Source: Bacillota bacterium
Lineage (GTDB): Bacteria > Bacillota > UBA4882 > UBA8346
Length of the DNA stretch: 61,866 bases
NCBI GenBank assembly: GCA_023417475.1
Contig: JAEZFP010000066.1
Location: 1 to 61,866 of the forward strand
Direction of reading: 5' to 3'
The stretch's first letter is position 1; each line of letters opens with the position of its first letter. Position numbers and translations under genes: made by a program. Shown here one piece after another: positions 35,010 to 43,881 of the stretch. The notes below the pieces were generated by a model. It saw nothing but the letters and a program-made list of their open reading frames with translations, searched no databases and was not told where the DNA came from.

Positions 35010-36619
35010 TTCACGGACACTTCTTCATAGTAGACCGGAAAATGCACCGGATCAACGAAGATTGAATTGGGGCCAACCACTCTTGCGGAATGCATCGCAT
35101 ATCGTTTCTCATTGAAAACCGGTACCCAGGGCGCATCCTTCATGAGATCGGCATAAATACCGCGCCAAAGTTTAATCCGGGCGTCTTTTTGCGCTGGGGC
35201 GGCCAAGGCGTCGGCAGCTTCGGCCCGTTTGTCAAGGGATTCGTTGGCATACCAAGCCCAGTTCCACCCGCCGGGCGCAGCGCTGGTGGCGCTCAGGATC
35301 GGCCAATAAAAATTGTTGGGATCGGGATAGTCGGCGATCCAGCCCATGCCGCCGGACCAGACCAGCGGGGCGGTGGCTTTGGTGCCGCCCGCTTCGATGA
35401 CGATGCTTTGGGCCAAGGTCTTCAACTCTACTTTGATACCGATGTTGGCTAAGTCTTGTTGCATGATTTGGGCGATCCGCGGGTTGGGATCGACATTATT
35501 GACATACATTACCGTGGAGAAACCTTTGGCCAATCCGGCCTCGGCCAGTAACGCCTTGGCTTTTTTCGGATCATAGCTGTACCCTTTGTAGGTCGGATCG
35601 TAACCCGGCATCAGCGGCGGCAATACTTGAGTGGCGGGTTTGGCGCGACCGTTGATGACTTGAATGACGCGTTCTTTGTTAATCGCCATATTTAAAGCTT
35701 GACGAACTTTAAGGTTGTCGAACGGTTTTATCTGCGTGTTAATGGTAATATAACCGGTATGGAGTTGATCCCCTTCAACCACTAATTTCTTGAGGTTGGG
35801 ATCCTTCATGACTTGGACAAAACGGGACGAAGGAATACCGTCACCCAACAGATCGACTTCGCCGCGTTGTAATTTAAGCAAAGCCACCGTCGGCTCCAAA
35901 CCGATCTGGAAGACAAGCTCGTCCAATTTGGGACTGCCGGGAATGTAATAACCGCTGTTTTTCGCGAGGACTAAGCGTTGTCCCAAAGCCCATTCTTTCA
36001 ACTTGTAGGCGCCGGTGCCAACGGGATGATGTCCAAAGTCTTTGCCGTATTTGGCAACTTCCTCTTTGGGAACGACGTGGGAAAAGTTTAACGCCATAGT
36101 ATGTAAAAATGCGGCGTTGGGTTTGATTAAAGTAAAGGTGATGGTGTTGTTATTCACAACCTTGATCCCGGAGACTTCCGCAGCTTTCCCTTGGCTGAAT
36201 TCTTCAGCCCCGACGATATTTAAATAAAATCCCGAACCCGGACTTTGGGTTTTTGGATCAAGGACCCGCTCTAATGAATATTTGACGTCGCTTGCCACCA
36301 TTTCGCGACCGTTTTGAAACTTGACATTATTCCGGAGTGTAAAGGTGTAGGTCTTACCATCGGCCGAAACGGTGTAGGACTTGGCCAATTGGGGAATTAA
36401 ATCGGTTGTTCCCGCCTTATAGTCCATCAGGCCGTCGAAGATGGCTTTGATGATTGACCAGTTTTGCCAGTCATAGCCGATGGCCGGGTCTAACGTTGAA
36501 ATATCGGTTTGGAAAGATACCACCATTTTGGTTGGTTGTTTCGCAAAAACTTGCAAACAACTGGTTACAATAAATACCCCGAGCAAACATAAGAACCAAA
36601 CCTTGGAAAACCTTTTCAT
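35006..36619 (-). CDS. ABC oligopeptide/dipeptide-type substrate-binding protein (family 5)
   Basis: Encodes 537 residues with a signal peptide; a cysteine in VTSCLQVFA could be a lipobox, although a signal peptidase I site after VFA is equally possible. Family 5 features are visible: TLDPAIGYDWQNWSIIKAIFDGLMDYKAG, YTFTLRNNVKFQNGREMVASDVKYSLERVLDP and HHPVGTGAYKLKEW. Such proteins bind peptides, nickel or related compounds. It follows the permease genes after a 151-bp gap with a small hairpin (36749-36761), and precedes the coupled formamidase. Confidence 0.92.
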   Translation of the reverse strand: MKRFSKVWFLCLLGVFIVTSCLQVFAKQPTKMVVSFQTDISTLDPAIGYDWQNWSIIKAIFDGLMDYKAGTTDLIPQLAKSYTVSADGKTYTFTLRNNVKFQNGREMVASDVKYSLERVLDPKTQSPGSGFYLNIVGAEEFSQGKAAEVSGIKVVNNNTITFTLIKPNAAFLHTMALNFSHVVPKEEVAKYGKDFGHHPVGTGAYKLKEWALGQRLVLAKNSGYYIPGSPKLDELVFQIGLEPTVALLKLQRGEVDLLGDGIPSSRFVQVMKDPNLKKLVVEGDQLHTGYITINTQIKPFDNLKVRQALNMAINKERVIQVINGRAKPATQVLPPLMPGYDPTYKGYSYDPKKAKALLAEAGLAKGFSTVMYVNNVDPNPRIAQIMQQDLANIGIKVELKTLAQSIVIEAGGTKATAPLVWSGGMGWIADYPDPNNFYWPILSATSAAPGGWNWAWYANESLDKRAEAADALAAPAQKDARIKLWRGIYADLMKDAPWVPVFNEKRYAMHSARVVGPNSIFVDPVHFPVYYEEVSVK

Positions 36620-36770
36620 AACTCATCTCACCTTTCAGTTGCTAATTCTATTCTAAACTGCTTTTCAATCCAAGTGAGCTTTCGCGACTCCCCCTTTCGT
36701 TTGGAATTGAATATATAAGAATACCTAATAAAAGGATATTGGATAATTCCCCGTTGTGGGGCGGGATGAC

Positions 36771-37691
36771 CTAATCGTATTTGATCCGGGGGTCAAGCAA
36801 CGGATAAACCAGATCTGCCAAAAGATTGCCCAAAACGATGGCGACCGCGGATACGGTAACGACCCCCATGATTACCGGGATATCGACAATCTGAATTGCT
36901 TGCCAGGTTAGTTGGCCAATACCCGGCCAGGCGAAAACACTCTCGACAACCACGATACCCGCCATAAACACCCCGATATCCAAACCGATCATCGAGATAA
37001 TCGGCAAAACGGCATTGCGTAAAGCGTGTTTAAGAATGACCCGAAACTGCGGTAGTCCTTTGGCTTTAGCGGTCCGGATGTATTGCTGTCCTAAAACCTC
37101 AACCATTGAGGAACGAAGCACCCGGGCATACCAGCCGGCCCCGGAAATTCCGAGCGTCAATGCGGGGAGAACCATGTTGGCGACTCCGCCATACCCCCCT
37201 AGCGGAAAAATGGGCCATTTATAACCGAAAATAAAGAGGAGGATCAGTCCCACGGCAAACTGCGGCGCCGAAACCCCGGAAAATGAAAGAATCATCACCA
37301 ACCGGTCCACCCATTTTCCTTTGCGTAAGGCGGCGATAATCCCCAATGGAAAGGCGATAAGCAGCTCGGCCAATATTCCCGCGAACGTCAGTTGCAAGGT
37401 GGCCGGTAACCGGGATTGAATCAGCTCGGTTACTTCGGTCTTTTGAGCGTAGGAACGGCCCATGTTGCCATGGAGCAGATTCCATAAGTAACGGCCATAT
37501 TGAATGTAAAGCGGTTGATCCAGCCCCAATTCATGCCGGATTTTGGCAATTGTATCTTGAGTGGCGCTTTTGCCGGCGATCATTCGCGCCGGATCGGCCG
37601 GCAAGGCGAAACTGAGTAAAAAAGTGATGATCGAAACGCCGACTAAGATTAGAATTCCTTGAATGAGTCGCTTCGAAATCAATAGTAACAT
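36771..37691 (-). CDS. dppB: Dipeptide/oligopeptide ABC transporter permease DppB
   Basis: Encodes 306 residues, the normal size. Six transmembrane segments are evident, the first being LILVGVSIITFLLSFALPADPARMIAG, and the EAA loop reads YIRTAKAKGLPQFRVILKHALRNAVLPIIS. The start shares a base with the stop of the dppC gene, so the two are translated together. The complex would sit in the inner membrane with DppC and the divergent ATPases. Confidence 0.93.
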   Translation of the reverse strand: MLLLISKRLIQGILILVGVSIITFLLSFALPADPARMIAGKSATQDTIAKIRHELGLDQPLYIQYGRYLWNLLHGNMGRSYAQKTEVTELIQSRLPATLQLTFAGILAELLIAFPLGIIAALRKGKWVDRLVMILSFSGVSAPQFAVGLILLFIFGYKWPIFPLGGYGGVANMVLPALTLGISGAGWYARVLRSSMVEVLGQQYIRTAKAKGLPQFRVILKHALRNAVLPIISMIGLDIGVFMAGIVVVESVFAWPGIGQLTWQAIQIVDIPVIMGVVTVSAVAIVLGNLLADLVYPLLDPRIKYD

Positions 37692-38566
37692 TAGGCTGCA
37701 CCTCCATCGCGTCCGAAACAGTCTCTCAAAGCGTCGCCCACCAGGTTAAACGCTAACGAAGTCAAGAGAATCGCCAATCCCGGAAAAACCACCAACCATG
37801 GCGCGTCCATGAAATAAGTTTGGCTTTCGTTGATGATCCCGCCCCAGGAGGGGGTGGGTGGCCGAACTCCGACCCCGAGAAAAGATAAGGTTGATTCCAA
37901 GAGTACTGTCGTCGAGATTCCCAATGTTCCCCAGACAAGCAGCGTCGGCAGGAGATGGGGCAGGATGTGGCGGAAAAGAATCCGTCCGGTTCCGGCGCCA
38001 ATGGCCGTGGCCGCTTCAATAAATTCCGATTGACGTAACGCTAAGACTTGCGAATAGACAACCCGGGCAATCTGAACCCAGTTGACCAAAGCGATGACTA
38101 AAGCCACAATCCACATGCTGGGTTTGAGAATCGCGGTTAATGCAATTGCCAGTAAAAGGGCGGGGAAAGCCATCATTAAATCGGTGAAACGCATAATCGC
38201 CGCGCCAATCTTTCCTTGATAATAACCGGCCAAGATTCCAAGCAAAGTACCGATGAACAACGCTACGCCGTTGGCAACCAGTCCAATCAACATTGAAACC
38301 CTGGCGCCGTAAACCAAACGGGAAAGCAGATCCCTTCCTAATAAGTCGGCGCCTAACCGAAATTCGTTGCCCGGGCCTTTGGGCATTCCGGTGATGGTCA
38401 AGCCATCGCTAAACTGACGGGCCGGATCGGAAGGAGTTACGATAGGCGCTAATATTGCTGTGAACGTGATGATAATCACAATGACCAGACCAAAGATTCC
38501 CGCTTTGTTTTTAAGAAACCGTTTCACCATCTGGCGCTGCTGGTGTGATAAGGAAAACCGAATCAT
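37691..38566 (-). CDS. dppC: Dipeptide/oligopeptide ABC transporter permease DppC
   Basis: Encodes 291 residues. The N-terminal OppC_N segment (MVKRFLKNKAGIFGLVIVIIITFTAILAPIV) precedes five further spans, and the EAA loop reads FIEAATAIGAGTGRILFRHILPHLLPTLLV. First gene of the minus-strand unit, 196 bp from the divergent ATPase operon and directly behind a strong promoter. Confidence 0.93.
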   Translation of the reverse strand: MIRFSLSHQQRQMVKRFLKNKAGIFGLVIVIIITFTAILAPIVTPSDPARQFSDGLTITGMPKGPGNEFRLGADLLGRDLLSRLVYGARVSMLIGLVANGVALFIGTLLGILAGYYQGKIGAAIMRFTDLMMAFPALLLAIALTAILKPSMWIVALVIALVNWVQIARVVYSQVLALRQSEFIEAATAIGAGTGRILFRHILPHLLPTLLVWGTLGISTTVLLESTLSFLGVGVRPPTPSWGGIINESQTYFMDAPWLVVFPGLAILLTSLAFNLVGDALRDCFGRDGGAA

Positions 38567-38620
38567 CGAGACACTTCCGTTCTGTGTAAAATTACCAGCT
38601 CATTTGCTTAATTTGTGTTA

Positions 38621-38649
38621 ATTCTAGCATCGGTCATATAGTGTGTCAA
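38621..38649 (-). promoter_or_regulatory. Sigma-A promoter of the dppC-dppB-binding protein-formamidase unit
   Basis: On the minus strand TTGACA (38649-38644) and TAGAAT (38626-38621) are separated by exactly 17 bp. The -35 region is part of an inverted copy of the sequence around the divergent promoter. Confidence 0.85.
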
Positions 38650-38770
38650 GTATGTGTTACTAAAATTAACAACAATTCGGATAACAAACTAGTAACTAAG
38701 TGATAAATATGAAATTGATGTTAACTACTAGGGAAATACTCACTAAATAACGTTACATACACTTGACACA
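38642..38770. repeat. Inverted operator-like repeat spanning both divergent promoters
   Basis: TGTGTCAAGTATGTGTTAC (38642-38660) is an inverted, near-identical copy of GTTACATACACTTGACACA (38752-38770). Each copy covers one -35 element. Between them is a second dyad, ACTAGTAAC (about 38689-38697) against GTTAACTACTAG (about 38720-38731). This looks like paired binding sites for a regulator that controls both transcription units together. Confidence 0.7.
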
Positions 38771-38791
38771 AGCGGGACGGAATGGTAATAT
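38763..38791 (+). promoter_or_regulatory. Sigma-A promoter of the dppD-dppF unit
   Basis: TTGACA (38763-38768) and TAATAT (38786-38791) are separated by exactly 17 bp. Transcription should start near 38798, leaving a very short leader before the GTG at 38814. Confidence 0.88.
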
Positions 38792-38813
38792 CACCTCGAG
38801 AGGTGATCGAATC

Positions 38814-39821
38814 GTGGAAACAAAGTTGCTTGAGGTAAAAGAATTACAAACTCACTTTCGGACCGACGACGGTATTGTTAAGGCGGTTGACGGAGTCAGT
38901 TTCTCTTTAGATAAAGGAAAAATCTTGGGAATCGTGGGAGAGTCGGGGTGTGGTAAAAGTATGACCTCCCTGTCGATTATGCGGTTGTTGAATGAGGGAG
39001 CCGGTTGCAAGCTCAGCGGTCAGATTTTGTTTGAAGGAACGGATCTGTTGCAACTGACCGAAAAAGAGCTGCGCCGGATCCGTGGCAATCAGATATCAAT
39101 GATCTTCCAAGAACCAATGACCTCGCTTAATCCGCTGTTCACAATCGGGGATCAGATCATGGAATCGGTGATGCTGCATCAAGGGGCCAACAAGAAAACG
39201 GCCCGGGATAAAGCCATCGAGATGTTGCAATTGGTGGGAATCCCTTCGCCCGAGCAACGGGTCGACGTCTATCCGCACCAATTGAGCGGCGGAATGAGGC
39301 AGCGGGTGATGATCGCTATTGCATTGGCCTGTAATCCGAAGCTGCTAATCGCCGATGAACCGACCACGGCGCTGGATGTGACCATTCAAGCGCAAATTTT
39401 GGATTTGATGCGAAAATTGCGGGAAGAGTTGGGAACGTCAATTATCTTGATCACCCACGATTTGGGCGTTGTGGCGGAAATGGTTGATGAAATCGCTGTC
39501 ATGTATTGTGGAAAAGTGGTGGAGCAAGCAGACGTTCATTCGCTTTTCGAGGCGCCGCAACACCCGTATACTCGCGGGCTGTTGCGATCGATCCCGCAAT
39601 TGGACGGAGTGGTGGACCGTCTGCCGATCATCCCGGGCATGGTGCCAAGTCCCGCGCAGATGCCGGTCGGTTGTTCATTTCATCCCCGTTGCGAATATGC
39701 CGACGAACAATGCCAAACAGTTCTTCCCCATTTACATGCCGCCGGAGAACATTGGGTGCGTTGCTTCCGGCCGGTGGAGCGATCGAACGCAGAGGATTCG
39801 GGGAGGTGCGAAGCATGTTGA
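38814..39821 (+). CDS. dppD: Dipeptide/oligopeptide ABC transporter ATPase DppD
   Basis: Encodes 335 residues from a GTG at 38814, which has SD AGGTGAT (38801-38807). The frame is open upstream, but that part would overlap the promoter. Walker A GESGCGKS, signature LSGGMRQRV, Walker B LLIADEPTTALD and the C-terminal oligo_HPY region with a cysteine pattern (GCSFHPRCEYADEQC) are present. It pairs with the next ATPase to energise the divergent permeases. Confidence 0.94.
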   Translation: METKLLEVKELQTHFRTDDGIVKAVDGVSFSLDKGKILGIVGESGCGKSMTSLSIMRLLNEGAGCKLSGQILFEGTDLLQLTEKELRRIRGNQISMIFQEPMTSLNPLFTIGDQIMESVMLHQGANKKTARDKAIEMLQLVGIPSPEQRVDVYPHQLSGGMRQRVMIAIALACNPKLLIADEPTTALDVTIQAQILDLMRKLREELGTSIILITHDLGVVAEMVDEIAVMYCGKVVEQADVHSLFEAPQHPYTRGLLRSIPQLDGVVDRLPIIPGMVPSPAQMPVGCSFHPRCEYADEQCQTVLPHLHAAGEHWVRCFRPVERSNAEDSGRCEAC

Positions 39822-40813
39822 CGCAACAACCTCTATTAACGGTTACAAACCTTACCAAACATTTTCGTGTTCAAACCAGCAATGGATTGGGAAGGAACCG
39901 GGGTGTGGTCCGGGCGGTTGATGATATCAGTTTTACGATCAATCGCGGTGAAACTTTGAGTCTGGTGGGGGAAAGCGGTTGCGGCAAATCGACCACCGGC
40001 CGTTTGATCTTACGCTTGCTGGAAGCCACGGCCGGCGCCGTTGAATTTGAAGGAAGCGACGTTTTACGCGCCAACCCGAAACAAATGAAGGAACTCCGCC
40101 GTCAGATGCAGTTCATCTTCCAGGATCCGTTCGCTTCGCTGAATCCCAAAATGACGGTGGGCGAAATTATCCGCGAGCCGCTCGACATCTATGAAGTGGG
40201 TTCAAAAGGCGAGCGCCGGCAACGGATGTTGCAACTGCTTGATACGGTTGGACTTGCCAAACAACAGGCGGAGCGGTTTCCGGTCGAATTCAGCGGGGGA
40301 CAACGCCAACGAATCTGCATTGCCCGCGCGTTGGCGCTTAATCCCAAGTTTATCATCTGCGACGAGCCGATTTCGGCGTTGGATGTTTCGATTCAAGCGC
40401 AGATCATCAATTTACTGAAAGATCTGCAAGCAGAGTTTCGCCTAACGTATCTCTTTATTTCCCATGATTTAAGTGTAGTTAAGCATATCAGCGACCGGGT
40501 CGCCGTGATGTATTTGGGAAAGATTGTTGAGATTGCGACCAAGGAATCATTGTTTGCCCAGCCGGGGCATCCGTATACTCAGGCATTGTTTTCGGCGATC
40601 CCGCTGCCCGATCCCAAAGCGAAACGGGAGCGAATTATCCTTGAAGGTGATGTGCCGAATCCAATGGATCCACCGCAAGGATGCCGGTTTAGCACTCGTT
40701 GTCCCAAAGCGCAACCGATCTGTGGCAAACTTGCCCCGCCGGCCCAAAACATTGGTGACGGTCAATGGGTTGCCTGTCATCTGGCGTTTTCGGAGTTACA
40801 GGCGTCCGGATAA
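39815..40813 (+). CDS. dppF: Dipeptide/oligopeptide ABC transporter ATPase DppF
   Basis: Encodes 332 residues from the ATG at 39815 (SD ggggaggt), overlapping dppD by seven bases. Walker A GESGCGKST, signature FSGGQRQRI, Walker B FIICDEPISALD and the H-loop in LFISHDLSVVKHI are intact, and the oligo_HPY tail has the cysteines of GCRFSTRCPKAQPIC. It forms the ATPase heterodimer with DppD. Confidence 0.94.
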   Translation: MLTQQPLLTVTNLTKHFRVQTSNGLGRNRGVVRAVDDISFTINRGETLSLVGESGCGKSTTGRLILRLLEATAGAVEFEGSDVLRANPKQMKELRRQMQFIFQDPFASLNPKMTVGEIIREPLDIYEVGSKGERRQRMLQLLDTVGLAKQQAERFPVEFSGGQRQRICIARALALNPKFIICDEPISALDVSIQAQIINLLKDLQAEFRLTYLFISHDLSVVKHISDRVAVMYLGKIVEIATKESLFAQPGHPYTQALFSAIPLPDPKAKRERIILEGDVPNPMDPPQGCRFSTRCPKAQPICGKLAPPAQNIGDGQWVACHLAFSELQASG

Positions 40814-40854
40814 TAGGTGATACCGACGATCATTTCTGGAGTAGAATAAAACGA

Positions 40855-40880
40855 GGCTTACAAAATTGTCAGCCCCTTTT
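40855..40880 (+). terminator. Terminator after dppF
   Basis: GGCTTACAA (40855-40863) pairs with TTGTCAGCC (40866-40874) with one mismatch, followed by CCTTTTTTATTT. Confidence 0.65.
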
Positions 40881-40904
40881 TTATTTCACCCACCCCAAAA
40901 TACG

Positions 40905-41507
40905 CTAATAAGCGTTGGTCTCTTTCCCGGTGAACGGGGGATATTCATCGGTTAAGAATAGAAAATAAGCGGTTAGGTTCAGATTCCAGCGGATTGTTCC
41001 GCTAATGTAACTGAACATGCTCCGGGGAATCTTCCCGGTAAACAAAATCGCCCACCATGCGACAAATGATACGAAGACAAAACCAATCATCCGGAAGAAC
41101 AGGCAGAAACCATGGGGTATTCCCACGTAAAGCCAGCCGAATAGGAGGCGAAGGATCAGCACGCCGCGCGAGAGCTTTTCCGGATAAAACACGTTAAATT
41201 TGGCGGGATACGAAGAATCCAATCCGAAGGCGGGGTATTCGTCGCGCAACATTAATAGATAGGCGGAAATACGCAGTCCCCAATCTTGAGCGCCTACGAT
41301 GAAATTAAAGAAAGATCTGGGGAATTTGCCGGTGAAAAGGACCGCAAACCAGCTGAGAAAGGTTAATACATTGGCGGCAATCGCCACGAAAAACAGGCAA
41401 AACCAATGAGGAATGAGGATTATCGCCCCGAGGATTGTTTTCACCAATAACAGGATCCGGGATAAGTGTTCCGGATCGTCGATTTGGACTCGAACTGTTT
41501 TCACCAC
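40905..41507 (-). CDS. DUF4389 membrane protein with internal duplication
   Basis: Encodes about 200 residues from a GTG at 41507 (or 41504), with AAGGAG six to nine bases upstream; an in-frame ATG further up has no SD. The protein consists of two similar halves: ILIPHWFCLFFVAIAANVLTFLSWFAVLFTGKFPRSFFNF and VGIPHGFCLFFRMIGFVFVSFVAWWAILFTGKIPRSMFSY. Each half ends with a helix and a DEYPxF motif (RDEYPAFGL, TDEYPPFTG). This is the DUF4389 family; function unknown. It is monocistronic. Confidence 0.8.
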   Translation of the reverse strand: MVKTVRVQIDDPEHLSRILLLVKTILGAIILIPHWFCLFFVAIAANVLTFLSWFAVLFTGKFPRSFFNFIVGAQDWGLRISAYLLMLRDEYPAFGLDSSYPAKFNVFYPEKLSRGVLILRLLFGWLYVGIPHGFCLFFRMIGFVFVSFVAWWAILFTGKIPRSMFSYISGTIRWNLNLTAYFLFLTDEYPPFTGKETNAY

Positions 41508-42124
41508 CGACCGCTCCTTCCAATAAATTTTGCTAGTTGTTTCATTCAATATTAAATATAACAAAGGGCTTGGAAACATTCCATCCCTTGAAAATTTATT
41601 TGCGTCCGTGGCAACGATTGTTTTGGGATTGTAGTTTAATTACGATTTTTTCCGGTTTTTAAAGTATTCCTGGATACCCAGGGCATCTGTTTGATTTAGG
41701 ACTTTGGTCCTATTTGACCCCGGACTAAAGATTCAAAATGCCCCAATTCGCTTGCAGTTATATTTTACGATGTTATAATGATATTGAGTTCACCTCCTTA
41801 TAATAATAACCCCCCCCTTCCGCACCGGCCCATAAAGCCGGTCCTTTTTTTGTAAAATGTTTCAGTACCATGCGACACGTGATGATCACTCGGGTTTTGT
41901 TTAATAAGTAACGGAAGGTGTCGTTTTCTGAAAATTCGAAAAAGATGAAAAAGTTTTAAAATAGCTGATCCATTCTTCATGAGAGTTCGATATAATCGAT
42001 TTAGATACGATGTAGTCAATTATATGACTTATGAACCAAGGTAAATTTGTCACCGTCCAGATGGTCCTAATGTTTCGCGCGACGTCGATAACAGAGAACC
42101 TTGTTGAGAATGAGGGTGCATGGA
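41508..42124. other. Intergenic region with palindromes and an orphan terminator
   Basis: No convincing gene. AGGAC-TTTG-GTCCT lies at 41698-41711 and CTTTGGTCC is mirrored by GGACTAAAG about 20 bp later, an operator-like double dyad. ACCGGC-CATAAA-GCCGGT followed by CCTTTTTTT (41824-41851) is a good plus-strand terminator with no obvious gene in front of it, so a short untranslated transcript from this region is possible. A full anti-SD complement (TCACCTCCTT, 41790-41799) lies on the other strand without a start codon. Confidence 0.45.
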
Positions 42125-43693
42125 GTGGAAAAGGACCGCAGGCTTCACATCAATGATGAATTAAAACCGACTTTTCGCAATGAAGTCAGGGAAGAGATTG
42201 ATAAGTTAGTGGAGATCTTGCTGGACCAGGTGCGGTTTCCGGCGGATGCGGACGCTGTCCGGCGCCTGCTGCGGATTACCCATAATATAAAAGGGTTAGC
42301 CGCTTGGATGCGTTTAACCGAGATGATGGAGCTGGTTCACCGGGTTGAAAATTTACTTGATCAAGTTCACAAAAGTAGTCAAACGTTGGATAGCCGTCAA
42401 ATTGATCTCCTTTTAAAATTCTCCGACGATCTGGTGAATTATATTTCCAGTAATGATTGGAGTGATTTGTCCGAGTTGCGGCGTTGGCGCCCAGTATTTC
42501 CGGATGCCTCCGGACGCAGTTCCAGTTCGCAACTGGCGCTTGAATCCCCGTTGATGCTTACCGGCGAAGAACGCCAACAGATCGCCTATTGGCAACACGC
42601 CGGTCGCGCGGTATATGGGATTACGCTGACTTTTCAAAACGGATCGCTGCAGGATGGCGATGCGGTCCATAGTTATTTGAAAGAAATGGACAGCTTTGGG
42701 TTGGTGTTTAAAACCGCTCCGTTGGTTCAAGATTTGACAAAAGCCAACTTTCAGACCTTTAAAGCGGTTTTGTTGACGGAAACCCCCTTGACAGCTTCCA
42801 GTGAACAAAAGTTGCGGTCGGTGATTTTCCCCGGGATTATCCGTGTCGATATCCGTAATTGGGTTTTTCGCAAGGATGATTTGGAGCTGAAGACGCGCAT
42901 CGAACATCAGGCCGAGCGGACGATCCGGGTTGAAACGGCAAAGGTTGAACACCTGTATGAAAGTCTGCAGCGTTTGCAGATGGTCAAGGAGGAGTTGGCG
43001 GGTCTGGCCGCAACGATGGAGTCGGGACCCGGAGAGTGGCGGCGCTGGCAAGAGATCTTGCCGAACCTCGACAGCGTGACGCTTCAGATCCAACACGACA
43101 TCAACGAACTGCGGATGGTGCCGTTGCGGAGCATCTTTTTTCGTTTTCCAAAGTTAGTCCATGATTTATCCCTACGCAAACATAAATTGGCCGAGATGCG
43201 TTTCTATGGTGAAAGTCTTGAAATTGACAAAGAGATCGCCGATAAATTGATCGAACCGTTAACCCATCTGATTTTTAACGCCATCGATCATGGACTGGAG
43301 ACGGAAGAGCAACGCCGCAATCTTGGGAAGTCATTAACCGGGCAAATATTGCTGGGGGCGAAACGCGAGGCGAAACTGGTGATTATCGAGATCAGCGACG
43401 ACGGACGGGGGATTGATCTCGGGAAAGTCAAAGCCAAAGCGCTTGAAGATCAATTAATAACTCCTGATGCGGTGGTTTCCGAGGCTGATTTGTTACAGTT
43501 CATCTTCCGGCCGGGTTTTTCCACCGCGGATCAACTCACGGAACTTTCCGGCCGGGGAATCGGACTGGACATTGTGGCCGGAAGCATTCGGGCGCTCCGG
43601 GGAAAGGTCGAGGTCGCGACCCACGAAAATCAAGGGACGTCTTTTTGGCTATATCTCCCGGCAAATTTGACTGACGCGGGTTTTTCGAGTTGA
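42125..43693 (+). CDS. CheA-like histidine kinase without CheW domain
   Basis: Encodes 522 residues from a GTG at 42125 (gaggg eight bases upstream); a TTG at 42101 is an alternative. An Hpt (P1) domain at the N-terminus carries the phosphoacceptor His53 in RITHNIKGLAAW. A middle region of about 200 residues has no recognisable CheY-binding domain, followed by a dimerisation helix pair and a HATPase domain with HLIFNAIDHGLETEEQ, ISDDGRGIDLGKVKAKAL and GRGIGLDIVAGSIRALRG. The chain stops straight after the ATPase: the CheW-like P5 domain that couples CheA to chemoreceptors is missing. It probably serves a receptor-independent pathway with the CheY encoded downstream. Confidence 0.85.
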   Translation: MEKDRRLHINDELKPTFRNEVREEIDKLVEILLDQVRFPADADAVRRLLRITHNIKGLAAWMRLTEMMELVHRVENLLDQVHKSSQTLDSRQIDLLLKFSDDLVNYISSNDWSDLSELRRWRPVFPDASGRSSSSQLALESPLMLTGEERQQIAYWQHAGRAVYGITLTFQNGSLQDGDAVHSYLKEMDSFGLVFKTAPLVQDLTKANFQTFKAVLLTETPLTASSEQKLRSVIFPGIIRVDIRNWVFRKDDLELKTRIEHQAERTIRVETAKVEHLYESLQRLQMVKEELAGLAATMESGPGEWRRWQEILPNLDSVTLQIQHDINELRMVPLRSIFFRFPKLVHDLSLRKHKLAEMRFYGESLEIDKEIADKLIEPLTHLIFNAIDHGLETEEQRRNLGKSLTGQILLGAKREAKLVIIEISDDGRGIDLGKVKAKALEDQLITPDAVVSEADLLQFIFRPGFSTADQLTELSGRGIGLDIVAGSIRALRGKVEVATHENQGTSFWLYLPANLTDAGFSS

Positions 43694-43782
43694 AACAGGG
43701 CCCCGTTATTGGCATGGATGCAATACTGCCGCAAAACCGGAAAAATTCCGGCCGATTTCCGCATCGGGGCCAAATTCCCTGT

Positions 43783-43808
43783 TAAGATCCGTGCGGTTTC
43801 GCCGATAA
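43783..43808 (+). promoter_or_regulatory. Sigma-D (sigma-28)-type promoter of cheY
   Basis: TAAG (43783-43786) is followed after 14 bp by GCCGATAA (43801-43808), close to the sigma-28 consensus TAAA-N15-GCCGATAA. The start codon lies 74 bp downstream. Confidence 0.6.
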
Positions 43809-43881
43809 CTTTATTATCGAGTTGGAATTTTTACCAACCGGTTTTGTCGGGGTGGATACTACATATAAGGAAGTGAACGGG

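Noticed and set aside
38791..38806. Hairpin TCACCT-CGAG-AGGTGA hiding the dppD SD
   Set aside because: The sigma-A promoter next to it predicts a transcript start near 38798, inside the hairpin, so the left arm would not be transcribed.
41790..42019. Minus-strand gene behind a perfect SD at 41790-41799, and a 73-codon frame at 41798-42019
   Set aside because: No start codon follows the SD before a stop within a few codons, and the 73-codon frame runs through a terminator hairpin and lacks its own SD.
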